A stretch of 64,000 nucleotides of DNA, taken from positions 930,001-994,000 of the forward strand of contig CAMRHE010000115.1 of the NCBI GenBank assembly GCA_947044405.1, given 5' to 3'. Below are positions 1-12,875 of the stretch, piece by piece. The translations under genes were made by a program, and so were the position numbers. The stretch is from Leptodactylus fallax. Its lineage: Eukaryota > Chordata > Amphibia > Anura > Leptodactylidae. Position 1 is the first letter of the stretch, and each line of letters starts with the position of its first letter. The notes under the pieces are model-generated. The model saw nothing but the letters and a program-made list of their open reading frames with translations, was not told the DNA's origin and searched no databases.

Positions 1-783
1 TTCCTCTGCATGAATGCCTGAGTAGATTTGGAGCTGTGTTTTGGATCATTGTCTTGCTGAAATATCCATCCCCGGCGTAACTTCAAATTCGTCACTGATT
101 CTTGTACATTATTCTCAAGAATCTTCTGATACTGAGTTGACTCCATGCGACCCTCAACTTTAACAAGATTCCCGGTGCTGGCATTGGCCACACAGCCCCA
201 AAGCATGATGGAACCTCCACCAAATTTTACAGTGGGTAGTAAGTGTTTTTTTTTGGAATGCTGTGTTTTTTGGACGCCATGCATAACGCCTTTTTGTATG
301 ACCAAACAACTCAATCTTTGTTTCATCAGTCAACAGGACCTTCTTCCAAAATGAAGCTGGCTTGTCCAAATGTGCTTTTGCATACCTCAGGCGACTCTGT
401 TTGTGGCGTGCTTTCAGAAACGGCTTCTTTCGCATCACTCTCCCATACAGCTTCTCCTTGTGCAAAGTGTGCTGTATTGTTGACCGATGCACAGTGACAC
501 CATCTGCAGCAAGATGATGCTGCTGCTCTTTGGAGGTGGTCTGTGGATTGTCCTTGACTGTTCTCACCATTCTTCTTCTCTGCCTTTCTGATATTTTTCT
601 AGGCCTGCCACTTCTGGGCTTAACAAGAACTGTCCCTGTGGTCTTCCATTTCCTTACTATGTTCCTCACAGTGGAAACTGACAGGTTAAATCTCTGAGAC
701 AACTTTTTGTATCCTTCCCCTGAACAACTATGTTGAACAATCTTTGTTTTCAGATCATTTGAGAGTTGTTTTGAGGAGCCCAT
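1..783 (-). pseudogene. Tc1-type transposase, frameshifted and truncated by window edge
   Basis: Cut-and-paste DDE transposase that would bind the element's terminal repeats. The start is taken at 783 (MGSSKQLSNDL), the family's usual start, rather than an upstream in-frame Met. In order one sees a helix-turn-helix region (GYKKLSQRFNLSVSTVRNIV), a GRPRK AT-hook-like motif, and the first catalytic Asp in LTDETKIELFG. The frame breaks near 235-255 in an A-rich run; beyond it the next frame continues with a GGGSIMLWGC block and the second Asp in FQQDNDPKH near the window edge. The catalytic Glu lies outside the window. The frameshift makes it a pseudogene. Confidence 0.87.
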
Positions 784-1181
784 GATGCCACTCTTCAGAG
801 GAGATTCAAATAGGAGAACAACTTGCAATTGGTCACCTTAAATACCTTTTCTCATGATTGGATACACCTGGCTATGAAGTTCAAAGCTCAGTGAGGTTAC
901 AAAACCAATTTTGTGCTTCAGTAAGTCAGTAAAAAGTAGTTAGGAGTATTCAAATCAATAAAATGATAAGGGTACCCAAATTTTTGCACGGGTCAAATTT
1001 TGGTTTAATGCATATTGCACATTTTCTGTTAGTACAATAAACCTCATTTCAATCCTGAAATATTACTGTGTCCATCAGTTATTAGATATATCAAATTGAA
1101 ATGGCTGTTGCAAACACCCAAATATTTAGAACTAAAAATGATTAAGATTAATAGGGGTGCCCAAACTTTTTCATATGACTG
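1..1181 (-). mobile_element. Tc1/mariner-like element, cut by left window edge, IR/DR ends
   Basis: DNA transposon transcribed leftward. Its outer right terminus ends at 1181 (CAGTCATATGAAAAAGTTTG read inward) and is followed by a TA target site at 1182-1183. A second related motif (GGGTACCCAAATTTTTGC) lies near 966-983, about 185 bp further in. Paired direct repeats inside each inverted repeat are the IR/DR arrangement known from Sleeping Beauty-type Tc1 elements. The other end lies outside the window. The transposase is annotated separately and is broken. Confidence 0.88.
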
Positions 1182-1299
1182 TATCTATACTGTAACTTAA
1201 CTTTCATTTGACTTTGGACTCAAATTTCTCATGAAACCAATATAACATCTATCAAAATTCTTGCCAAGCTGCAATTTACAAAACAGACACTAGGTGGAC

Positions 1300-1893
1300 A
1301 CACAGGATATAATTTTGTGATACAATATCACAAAATCATGTTGTCTTTAAAAGCTGGTCATCTTGCAACACAAGTATCTGAGTATCTGATCAAGCTGTTA
1401 ATATACCTCACTATATTGTAATGGTTTACTTCTTGTTATTGCTCAATTTACTGATCCATATTGGTATTTTTACAGTTTTTTTATATGACCTCTAATAGAT
1501 TTTGGCTCATTGTACAAAATCTTATTTCATCCCCACACTTGAAAAGGAGGTGTTGCTTAGGAAAGGGGCATACAATTAAAATGTGCCAGAGTGTGCCAAA
1601 ATTTTGGTGCAAAGTAAGATAACCAACTTGCAAAGTTGGACAAAAGTTTCTCAATATGCAACAAATGATCTCAGCACAGTCAAAAGCATGGGTATCCTAT
1701 TTTCTCTTTTCGACGTTAACCCTTTACATTCTTGTCACTTATTTTTGATGGTATTGTGCTTATAAATGGCAATGCTGATCAAGATGTTAATTGGCCTTGC
1801 TATGTTGTAATGGTTTACCTATGGCTATTTGCTACTCCATGCTGGTATTTTTACAGTTTTATATAGCCTCTTATAGCTTTTGGCTCATGGTGC
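1300..1893. repeat. Diverged direct duplication, about 120-150 bp, about 390 bp apart
   Basis: The stretch from about 1388 (GATCAAGCTGTTAATATACC) to about 1525 recurs at about 1776-1893 (GATCAAGATGTTAATTGGCC). Both copies share TTGTAATGGTTTAC, GGTATTTTTACAGTTTT and TTTTGGCTCAT in the same order. The sequence before the first copy (GATACAATATCACAAAATCA, near 1319) resembles one near 27950, so this may be an old interspersed repeat. No coding content was recognised. Confidence 0.55.
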
Positions 1894-2668
1894 ATAAAAC
1901 TATTCTAATGAAGCAGAGTAATATAGCTCTGTGGTTAGTCCTCTGCTCACACATGGACCACACGTGCTCTGCCATATTTTCTAAGACAGCATTTTGTGAT
2001 ACCAGTTAAACCATTAAGCAATATCTTCATATCAACTTGTCAATCTATATGTTTATACTATATTTTTCCAGTTACATCTACTTGTCAATACGATCAGCAA
2101 GCAGAACAGGTGGAGATGTTTTTGACAATATTAAAAATGGGCAATCTGGTATGAAGGGTTAAAGCTATCCTTGGTTACTGAACATTTGAGTGTGGCTTAA
2201 AGAGTTAAAGTTACAGCCTGAACTTAAACCCCTCATAGAAATTGGCAGACTCTACATGATGCCCAGAGTGTTTTGCCAATTCTTATCTTGTGTCCTACTG
2301 ACAGTGCCACTTGTCTGCTTATTAAAACATCTGCGCCATAGATAGGGGGACTTGACGTTTCCGTAAAACAGAATACGTTTTTTCCAGTGAGGCTTAAACT
2401 GCAATCTACAAGCAAGCATGTCAAAATAAACCCACAGCAAGAACACTGCCAAGTTATTTATACCCATATACAGCAGCAAAATATAACTACAGTGAAACCC
2501 TTTTGAGACGACCACCCTTTATCCAGACCAGAATTCCTGAAATTAATTTTTCATTCCTACATATGTTGTGCACACTTGTAATGTACTTGGAGAAAACCCC
2601 TCTAAATATCCCTCTAAATAATCACTTATCAATGTCATTTTGGGTGATCATCTGGAAGAGGTTTTGTA

Positions 2669-2670
<2 letters not shown>

Positions 2671-2711
<41 letters not shown>
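2671..2711. repeat. (TA)n microsatellite
   Basis: About 20 uninterrupted TA dinucleotides. Confidence 0.97.
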
Positions 2712-2715
<4 letters not shown>

Positions 2716-2872
2716 GCTATTGAAAGAGCAAAAGGAAAGCGGAAGATAAAGAGAACTGTGCACGGCTCTATATAGTACTAAAGCAGTCTTTCAAGTTAAT
2801 GGGTGGCCTGGCTTAGAAAATCCATTCTTAATACATTATTTGGGATTGTTAAATTGAAGTAGCACTCCCACA

Positions 2873-3285
2873 AAGTTCTTTATTCTCTGGCCCAATAGAA
2901 AGATCCATGAAGTAAATTGTACTATGATAATTTTTCTCCAGTGGTTGTATTTGCGAGTTATCAGCTCCCTTCTGGTCCTCAGCTTTGTTATGTGACCAAC
3001 ATTCTGACTCTCCAATTGACAGTGTCTTATCTGCGGACAAGAAGTTTTACTGTTCATTCTTAGGAGAGTCTCAAGGTGAGTCCCATAAGAATGGATAGAG
3101 GAACTGACTGACTGTACACACATAAGCTACTGTGTCAGTTGGAGAGTCAGAGTTTAGGACACATGACACAGCTGAGGACCAGAAGAGAGTGGATAACTCA
3201 CAAATACAATCATTAATACGAAGGTTCTCTTCATTACAATTTATGTACCTTTCTAACAGGCTAAAGCATAAATTATTTTGTAGGC
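2873..3285. repeat. Imperfect fold-back (palindromic) repeat
   Basis: The left arm contains GAGTTATCAGCTCCCTTCTG, GTCCTCAGCT and GACTCTCCAATTGACA. The right arm has the reverse order and complement: CAGTTGGAGAGTCAGAG, AGCTGAGGACCAGAAG and GTGGATAACTC. The arms are about 150 bp with a loop near 3045-3125. It is probably a non-autonomous element; no target duplication was made out. Confidence 0.6.
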
Positions 3286-3289
3286 GTAC

Positions 3290-6145
3290 TTTTTTAATAA
3301 CAGATATTCTCCGATTCAGGACCCATATCTATTACTGAGTGTGGAAAGCGTATCTCGATTTGGAGGACCCAGTATGTCCATGCACTACACTGACATGCAT
3401 CCATTTACATGGAAACTGTGCAATGCTTCATTTTCCCTTATGGTGGTGCTGAGTAGAAAATAGACACAAGCTGCTAAGTTTCTCCACAGATTTCAGATTA
3501 CTGAGGATTTCTGCAGTGGAATGCCATGATATTACTTTACTGTCAAGTTGCATCTAAACTAAATAGGCTAATCATTGCAAGTCCCTCTCTTGGGAGACCC
3601 CGGTTTCTGATATCTGTGGCAGAAGGGCAAATACAATGATATATTGGAAAAATATACATCCTTTACTTTGAATTGACACATGCATTTTACCACAGCAGAA
3701 AGCCATGCTTAATAGAACATGTGGAAAGAGCTTACAGATGCCGGAAAACATAGAAGATATTGTATACTATTTACATAATGAGACCTATACTGCATGATGA
3801 GAAAACATGGAAAGCATTGATAGAAAGCAGCAAGGTTGTTTATACTTACAGTAAATGCTACGAGGTCTCCACAGCGAAAGTCACAAAGTGCTGAATTTTA
3901 CATCCCTGGCATTGATGGGGTTAAAAGTGATATTTCTTCCAACTCAACTTTGGTGATTTACTCCAAAAGGGAGGAGAATGCAGCACGTCTGTGTATGAGA
4001 GGGCCGGGCTGAGGGGGGACGCCTGGGAATACACACCACACTACATTTTCTCATCATTGTAGCCAAAACTGTTTAATTTTATTCATGTGTTTCGGATGCA
4101 GAGTCAGCATGAAACTTGAGCATGAATCTGTAGAATTTAGCTAGCCGATCAAGATTTGGTCGGTCAAGTAGCGGAGACTGCCAGGACTGCTAAGCTTTTG
4201 ATGTCATTCATCTTACACACCTGATCATTGAAGATTAAAGGTTGTCTACCGCCACAAAACTAACTTTTAAACCACTTCTAGGCAGATTTAGGGGTGGATA
4301 GTGCTGTAGTGAACATTCCTTTTTTGTGTCAAAGTGTAATCCTTAATCTGTCTGCAAATGAGCTGTTCAGTGCACCACTTTAGAATCGTCTGATGACGCA
4401 ACTGATTTCACCTCTGATCAATGCACTTTGGGACCAATCTATCCTTAAAGGGGTTTTCGATGCAAAAATGGACAACCCCTTTAACTTTTAAATCAGCCTG
4501 TCCCCGATTCTCTGGTGTCCTTCTTTTTGCCCAATGCATTTATCTTTTAATAAAGATCACTTTTTAGATTGGTTTCCATTAAAACATTACAGTTTGTCTA
4601 CTGCAGCTTGCATGGGTTGTCATACAATGCAAGCTGCTATCAGCAAATTCCATCAGAGAAGACCCAAGACAGATGGGTAAACAAGCTTTTGCTAGGCATG
4701 AGGTGCCATCAATGTGCAGAAACACAGTATTTCCTACCACTGATACAGTCCTGTGATGGGAAATCCACACACAAGGGTCATGCAAAGACAGGACAAGGGA
4801 AGAAGATTCAGAAATACTATTGAGAGTGTGCAGGGAGCTGTGTGCTGGTAAATAAAGCTGTGTGCACATAGGTATGCAAACTAGACAGTGAAAGAGGAGA
4901 AGGGAGGGGGAGAGTTGAGCTGAAGTAATGCAGGTGAAATGACAACAGATAAGAGATAATGTGACTAGTGCAAGGGAATACAGTTGTGCCAAAAGCCTGA
5001 ACATAGAAGAGGTTTTAAATTGGAAATAAGGGTTGGTGAATGCATGAGAAGAAAAGCTCAATGCAAAAAACATGTAAGTGCATCTGAGACATGACTTTAA
5101 TGATTTTTCATGCACAAATGTGTCCATAGCCTTGAATTTAGAAGGGTGGCACTGAGCAGAGGCCACAGGAAAAAAAATGCTCTGGAGCTCTTTTTCATAT
5201 GAATTAAAAGTTGATTTTCTTAGGCAGCAACAGTGAACACTGACACAAAAAGGTATGTTCACTATAACATATGCTGTAGTGGTTAGAAGTGACTTTTGTG
5301 TTGGTAGATGCCCAGTTTTGGGCCAATGTTCTATATATGGGGCCCACTAAATATTCAATATTCTACACTTTCTATATGATTATGGTGTTCTGTCATGGAA
5401 GAGGTAATTATCCATTTGTAGCCCAAAAAGGGTTAGTTATGTTAGGTCTGGTTGTATCAGCTGCATGGTGGGGATATTGCAGTTTCATAGCTCTTAACAT
5501 TAAAATTTTGTTTGAAAAATCTTACTAGCCCACTGATAGGAGAATGGTATGGCATGACTACCAAGCCACTTCTTGGCATAGTGCCAATCGAGCTCTGTAC
5601 ACTGTAGTGGTGGCGCAAGGGAACTGCAACCCTGCTCCCATTCACCTAAATAGGAGCAGGGCTGCCTCTGGCCATATAACTAGTATATGGCTTCTGGCAC
5701 ACCCATCAGCTGATCGGTTTAAGGTTCGGATGTCATATCAAATAGCTTCAGATCCTGGAAAAGCCCTTTAACATCATGGTATTTGCTTTGCCCAAGGTTG
5801 AATTGGAACACAGCTTTAAACAGATTCAGGACAAGGAGAATTGATAGGGTATCTACAGCGTTAAATAATAAATTCAGACTTAGGTTAGTTGCAAGTGCCC
5901 TGTATTACTTTAGGGCAGGTAAATATTTTACTTGAATGAAAGTGCAGAAAATAAGAGGTGTCCAAGTAGGTCCAAGCCAGAAAATAACCAATGAATTCTG
6001 GGATTTAATATGATTACTGTGTAAAGAAATGTACAAGCTAAAAAGTTATGGCTTTTCTAATATGACAACGAAAAAAAACAAAACAAAAAAAAAAGCCGCG
6101 TCCTTAAGTGTCTACAACAAGTCCAGCTTTTATATCAATTTATAG
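3290..6145. other. No gene recognised; scattered old repeat fragments
   Basis: Nothing host-coding can be supported. Short repeat fragments are visible near 4440-4490 (AAAGGGGTTTTCGATG) and 5520-5775. A minus-strand open frame of 227 codons at 4579-5262 lies in pyrimidine-rich sequence and is discussed as a finding, not as a gene. Confidence 0.5.
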
Positions 6146-6147
6146 CT

Positions 6148-6483
6148 GCTGCTCCACTAAATCTGGCGCAATTGGAATTTTTTGTCTAGCCCCTACTGTT
6201 CCCGAGTATGCAGTGCAGTTAGTTTTGGTGCCTCACAAGGTATTTAGGATCTGTACTGTCAGGAGGGCGGTGTCAGGCAGGAGCAGACAAGGGGTGTGAT
6301 TCTGAGCTCTGACACTGGCTGCCTCTGATTGGAGATCAGAATCACACCCCCTGCCTGACACCGCCCTTCTGACAGTACAGAGACTATATAGCACGTTAGG
6401 CACCAAAACTAACTGCGCTTGTTGCTCAGGAATGGTGGGGGCTAATGAAAAAATTCTAACTCTGCTGGAATCAGTGGCGCACC
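6148..6483. repeat. Palindromic MITE-like element, family 1 copy 1
   Basis: About 335 bp with two arms of roughly 150 bp. The left arm carries GTTAGTTTTGGTGCCT, CTGTACTGTCAG and GGCGGTGTCAGGCAGG; the right arm carries CCTGCCTGACACCGCCC, CTGACAGTACAG and AGGCACCAAAACTAAC. There are few mismatches, so it would form a strong hairpin. A related copy lies at 12876-13172. Confidence 0.75.
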
Positions 6484-6944
6484 GGCTATTAACAGATGCT
6501 AAGAACTTGAAGTCGAGGGGGTGGTGAAAGGTCCTCTTTAAATATGGTTATGGTCATCAAAAAACCACTTTAAGATTTCCTTACAAGTTTCACTCTGTAT
6601 ATGCATATCATTTCTTCTGTAGTGCAACTACAGTGCTGTACATTTTTCTAGTTATGTATTTCAGGTTATGCTGAGTTTTTCTCAGATGTGTCTGGAGCAT
6701 TCCATTATAGGTTGCAACCCTGATTTATTCTAGGTTCAATATAATAAATAGTCGTGCCTATTTTCTCATCTTGTTCTCCAGAAATCTTATCTTCCCTAGA
6801 ACCTTCTCACGCTTATCCAAACGATGTTAGTAATAGCCATGGATCATATTCAGTCTTATACAGCAGACAGTCTGCTAACAAAACCCGTTCATATTGTTAA
6901 TTTTGGAGTCTATTTAATGTCAAGATCTTTCTGATCATGTTTCT

Positions 6945-7346
6945 TAAAGGGAGTCTGTCAAGTCCAGAATGCCCCCCAACCTATAATAGTGGTGTGTAGA
7001 GGCTTTTAAAAGGAACAGAAACAAACATTCTTTTATGACCACAAACTAATGAAGCAATACAAAGTTAATTCTCTTTTTATGGATATACAAATTAGCTTGC
7101 AAGTGCACTGGGGGTGGGGTCTGATTTCTCAGTTTTGTCTACAGACAGCTGCAAGTGACTCTTCTCTGGATTTTCTGCCATAAACCATCCCTTTAGTTAT
7201 AATTAACATTTTAAGCCTCTGCCCGTATCAAGGTTATCTGTAGGCAAATCTGGCAAATCAGGCCCTGCCCCTGGTGCACTTGCAGGCTGATTTGCATATC
7301 CATATAAAGTTGATTATTTATGCATTGCTTCATCATTTTCTGACTA
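6945..7346. repeat. Partly palindromic interspersed repeat
   Basis: GCAATACAAAGTTAAT, AAATTAGCTTGCAAGTGCAC and GGGTGGGGTCTGATTT (from 7053) are mirrored by AATCAGGCCCTGCCCC, GGTGCACTTGCAGGCTGATT and AAAGTTGATTATTTATGC (to 7328). The left edge starts with AAAGGGAGTCTGTCAAG, a terminal motif type shared with repeats near 32588 and 42884. No coding content. Confidence 0.6.
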
Positions 7347-9210
7347 CTAAGGTATGTTTTTACCCCTACATGGCTCTATTATTGGTTTGGGAGGCATTTT
7401 TGGCCCTGACAGACACCATCATTGATCCAGTGGCAGTGGTCACTGACCTAGCATTCCAGGTCCTGTTCTGTGACTGCAGATTCATGCCAAGTTGCCTTTG
7501 CCATTTCTCCTTTCAGTGCCAGATCTTTCCCTGTAGCACATGCATTGCCTCTCTCCCTTTCAACTAACACGTGGCAACTTGTTTCTCTCCAAAAGTACCC
7601 CCTATTGAAGGGTACTGGCTTCTGCATGAAGGGAAGGGCCGAGGAATGGGAGCGCCTCAAGGCTCTGCAAAAGTCAATACACTAGGCTCTTGCTCCGACA
7701 TGGAAGACGGTTTAGTGCTGTGAACTAGCACATGTGTAATGGTACCATAATGCTATGTCTCTATACTCTATATACACCTTTGCTAAGGTAGGTTACAATT
7801 CAGACATAAAGAAGTTTTATTCATCTTTAACCCCCTTCCTGCCGGTGATATTTTTTGATTTTCGTTTTTGACTCCCCGCCCATATGGCCTTCTATGTACG
7901 AATTTTAGGATGAATAACAGAAGAACAGCACAACATAGAGTCATTAGGTAACAATCTTGTACACGTATTTATTACAACAGAGTCAGGAGCAGGGACAACA
8001 ATTATAACAATTATTATTATTATATTAGAATTTATAACAATTATTTAGATGAGGCTTTATAGCACAATTTGCTTAGATTTTCTTGTTTGGTTGACTATTG
8101 TGATGTCAGTCATGATAGTTTAGTATCCAAAAATGGCAGATAAGAGCTAACTGTGACATCCATCACTAATGCAGGGGTTGAGGAACTTGAAGATCTTTCT
8201 TGGCTTTACATTGGTGACTTCTGGAGTCCAGGTCTGAGTGGGAGATATACAAATTTTATATTTTAGAGTCAACTTTTAGAATTCAGTATTTTGGCAAGAA
8301 AATGTACCCCCACAGAAGAGAAAAACATGTCCAAAAACCATGCTTTAGTACATATGATCTTTCTGAAATTTGGCTGCACTCAATAGATGTGACATCACAT
8401 TTTATGGTGACATCATATAAATAGAAGCAAATCCTAGAATTGCTTTTATGAGAAAACATCTTGGAACCCATTAAAAAAGTGAAACTCCCCCAAATCATAT
8501 ATTTTTGTAAAAATTCTGGCTATTAAAATGTAAAGAGTTTTTGCACTGAGACAACAAAAAACTGTCTAGTAAGCCCAAATCTTTAGTAAAGTTATATGAC
8601 TTAATTTCTACCTTTATTTTTAGGGTGCATTTCTATGTAGAGAGTCATTACTGATATTTTGCAGGAAACGGGAGAGGAATGCAGAGAATGTAATTCCTTT
8701 GTCTTGTATCACTAGGGTATGTGGCATATTCATGGGGTTGAGATTAGCGATTCATTAGCATTCCCTGGTATACCAATTTCCTGTGATAAGAGGGTGTCAT
8801 TAGTCTATGACCACCAGCCTTGTTTCCTAAGAACCCAATCTTATTCAGTCGAGATGATACCCAAATGGGATGATTCTGCTGACCCCCTGTCATTCGGGAA
8901 CCAGGGAATGCAGACTATGGAGCACATTTTCAGCGACAGGATATAGAACAGACATTAATAGATAGATAAACTGTGTCTCATGGAGAAATATACATAGCTT
9001 GATATACAGTGTGTCCGGTACAACAGCCAGAAAAATATCATTATACTAATACCTACCAAGGGTAGTTTTGCTGCAATTTTCCTTTTTAAAGACATCATTG
9101 TAGATACATTTATCCATATGGGAATTTAAAATTGGAAAATTGGGGAAACTACCATTACATTTATTGCCCTTTATTTTGCTTAGAGTAACTAGAAGATATG
9201 CCCAACCATC
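7347..9210. other. No gene recognised
   Basis: An AT-rich intergenic stretch with a short ATT-rich run near 8000-8060 and a repeat-edge-like fragment near 7828-7890 (CCCCCTTCCTGCCGGTGA). The open frames here are short and resemble nothing I know. Confidence 0.5.
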
Positions 9211-9213
9211 TAG

Positions 9214-9470
9214 AAATCTAGCGATGGGCAAAACTTGCTAGATTCATTTTGTGAATATACTTGTTCGGTATGACCTGAAGTGCTATTATTATAATAGTCC
9301 AGGATTTGTAGTTTTTTTTATTTTTGCATACCCTTACTGACTTCCAATTATTATACTGAAGAGACCCCAGAGAATAAAACTGTAGTGAATTTGTGGACAG
9401 TGAACCTGAACTTTTTGGAAAATTTGTAATGAACCTGGTTTGTTACAAGCTGGTTCTCTCATATCTAGTA
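9214..9470. repeat. hAT-type MITE candidate (TAGAGATG-like ends), diverged
   Basis: The left edge reads TAGCGATGGGCAAAACTTG and the right edge ends TCTCATATCTA. It also contains a GAACCTGAAC-type motif, as does the better-preserved element at 19297-19883. No convincing 8-bp duplication remains. Confidence 0.4.
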
Positions 9471-9828
9471 TATAGTTAGAATTTTAACTAAAAAAAAAAA
9501 GCTGGTTGACTTAGCACTTCTCTGTGATACATTTATGCATACTGAACATTCTGGCTCTTACTTATAGCATTCAAAGTTTTGACCACCCCTCTTTGCAGGG
9601 TGCAGGCAGCTAAGGATCTGCTACTTGTCTAAGATTACTGGTCAACACCATTGGAGTATGGATATTATTTTATAAAGCTTTTTAATGAAAAAGTCTACCA
9701 GTCATAACTTTCAAGGGGAACACAGAGGGTTTGAACAATACAAAGGGTACTTTACATTCTCCTTCAAATGATATTTAAAGGGAACCCATCACATTGAACA
9801 TGCAGATTGGACAGTAAATGATTCACTC

Positions 9829-10430
9829 GAAAGGGAACCTGGCACAGAATTTTGGGACACTAAGCTACTTACAGATTCATATGGATCAGATCATATGGTC
9901 CCAAATAACCTATTCCTATCACTGTAATTGGCCACAATTAAAAATCCTTAAGAGCCTTTATATGTACCTAGAGATGAGTGAATGAGTCTCATCAGACTCA
10001 CTGTTGATGCTTCCAGCGCCTGCGCAGCTCTTGATTGATGTGGGGGAAGTACATCTCGACTTTAGAGCGCATGTGCCTGACATCCACTGTGTGCTACTTT
10101 GGCTTTAGTAAAAATCTGCACAAGCACTGGGAGTAGCAGGATCTCGGTAAGCAAAGACTCTTTTTTATTGCCTACAGACTTTGTTAGGATAGGGCGATTT
10201 GGGACCCCAGTCCATAAGGACCTGTGGGTAGTTTAGTGACCCAAATGTCTGTGACATGTTCCCTTTGAAGATGTTTCTCATTCTGATCTAATGCTTCATG
10301 GTTTTCATGAGGATCTGGGACTCAATTATTATACTATAATTATTCTCCTCCTTCGTGGGTGACGAACCTCAAAATTTTTGGAAAATTAATTTCAAACCTG
10401 GGTCCCTACAAATTGTTTCGCTTATCTCTA
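9829..10430. repeat. Two overlapping or nested palindromic elements
   Basis: One palindrome has ends AAAGGGAACCTGGCACAGA (9829) and TCTGTGACATGTTCCCTTT (to 10268), with mirrored internal motifs GGGACACTAAGCTAC and GTAGTTTAGTGACCC. Inside its loop begins TAGAGATGAGTGAATGAG (9969), a hAT-like terminus whose likely partner TTGTTTCGCTTATCTCTA ends at 10430, beyond the first palindrome. The order of insertion is unclear. Confidence 0.5.
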
Positions 10431-10432
10431 GT

Positions 10433-12559
10433 TTTTATTCAGACAGACAGAGGAGATGCGACAGGTTCTTTATAAATAGACTCATAACCTTAAATGTTGA
10501 TTCTTCACCTATTATAATACCATAGATATTGGGAAAAGATAATGAATGTAGAATCCAAACATCTGGGGGTGATTTCCTTGTATCTTTGGAGTCATTCACA
10601 CAGCTGAAATTGGGATGGGAAACTCAGTCTGTATATGAGACTGAGTTTTCTGGCCAGAACTCGCCTGTCTCATGACCCCTAACATGGGGAGTGCTAAGAT
10701 GTTTAAAGCACTGGTCAGCACTGGTCCACTAATAAATGAATGGAACCAATGACCAGAAAAAGACCATGCTATAGTCACCTCTCTCAACCCCCATTATGGT
10801 CACCCTACAAATACAATTGAGGTGATGGTACATGTAACCTTGTTCCAAAATTTTACAACCATTTATTACTTGGCAAAACTAGATGAAGAAAATGTTAACT
10901 TTTTAGAGGAGTTGACAGAAAATCATAATAAAGCTTTCAGCAGACCAGTAGGTGAACCATGGTGCACCATGGCTGATGTGTATACTAGTCTTTCATGTAC
11001 TCAGAGGCTTATTATTAGGAGAAATATGTAACTCAAAGACTTGCACTTGCTGTCATCAGATTCCATACTACATGCTTCTCCTATTTGTCAGCCTTCACTG
11101 GGCATTACGCACATATCGTTTACACGCCTCGTAATGGTGGCTCATCGTTTTAACCTCTCACCTTTGGAGCAGTGACAATCCCTGGAATGTCATGCAGCAG
11201 ACTTAGAAATTAAAAATGCATTTTTGGATGACTCTTATATCCCATTACATAGAGAAAGTGGCGGAAAGACCAGATAAAGAGGAGAGTGATGGATGAAAAC
11301 TCAAACGCTTGGAATGTGTATATTAAGAGGCAGTAACACCCAGGCTCTTCTGCCAAAATGTCCATAAACATAAGCCTTACCTATATATGTAATTAAAATT
11401 TTTGCCTTAAAATTGAAACAAAATGAGGCTTGTACCATATTAGGTAAACTTGTCCCTTGGTGACAGTGGTCTCCAAATGGGTTGAAAAAAATAAAAGAAC
11501 CTATACTCATGTTTTATCCCCCACTTCTGCTTTTCCATTGCTCTCTACCTTCTGTTCCAGCTCAAGCAAACCACTGGACACGGTGCTGACCCGTCTCATC
11601 TAGTGAATGACTGAGCAAACATTTCCTACTATGTCAAGACAGGAGGTGAAGAGCAGCAGGAACCTGGGCAATGTGGGAATGAGGCTTGAGATTGGTGGCA
11701 GCTAGTGACATCAAACCACAAAGGCACGTACCATCTCTTGTACAGTGCAATCACAGTGTAGCCACATATCCCTCAGTAAAATGTTCCCCTACACATTTTT
11801 AGCCACATGCCACAGATAAGTTTGGAATACTCACCTCCTACGGGCTCCAGTCTACTTTAGCATACCTGAATTCACTCATACAACGAAGGTATGGTTATTA
11901 AAATGTCCAGCGATATGAGAGGGAACATCAGGGACATCAGGATTTGACCTAGTTGGACAGTTTAGGACACATAGAGCATATGGTGATGCATGTTGATACA
12001 CAGCATCAACAATGGGCGCTTGTCTCCAGTGTGTGGGTGAGGAACACTAATGTATGCAGAGTAATAGTGGCAAAAAAAAAAAGGAAAAGATTTGCTTATA
12101 TTTTATTTATATACTACTTATATTTGGTGAAAGGAGAGTTGATGTTTTTGGAACCCTTCAAATAACCAGTAAAACATTCCAGGGACCATAAGGAGTAATT
12201 ACATTAATATTGCCCATTATTTTCTGTAACATACAGCTGATTGTGGACCCACTGAGCTACCAAACTGGTTTGGTGTAGGGTCAACTCTAAGGCTGTTGTA
12301 TAAGCAGACTCCGTTTTTTTCACCCTGTAAGCCACATATGGGAATCTGGCTGCGGGTGTCTGCCAAGTTGTTACCTCCTGAGGTGGTCCAGTTTTGGCAG
12401 CAGTTGACCAGACAGATCAGGACTCTGATGCAGCATACCATAGAAATAGGCAAAACACATATTGTGAATACAGGTTAAAATCAGGACAGATAAAAATACG
12501 TGCAAAATACAGATTGAAGTTCCGAATTTGTAACAAAGGTACTAAAACAGCTATTTGAA
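10433..12559. other. No gene recognised
   Basis: No open frame or RNA-like structure could be matched to a known family. Short A-rich runs only. Confidence 0.5.
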
Positions 12560-12875
12560 GAGGGTGTAGCGTTCAGGTGAATACTGCGTTCTCTTCACTA
12601 TTTACCAAGTTCAGTGCTGTACATATGTATAACGATGTGCTTGGTATTGCAGGTCAGCCCATTCTCTTGAATGGGACTGAATTGCGAACAGGCCATGTGA
12701 CCAATGAACGTGGTCTGTGAAGCAGAAATGGCCACTTCAAATGGCTAATCTGTGGGGGTCCTGGGTTTCAGACCACATTAATCTTCAATCGATGATCCAT
12801 CCTAAGGATATGCTGTCATGGAAAACCCATTTCAAGATGGCCTTTATTCACTCTAGTTGTTTTCTTTAATAGGCA

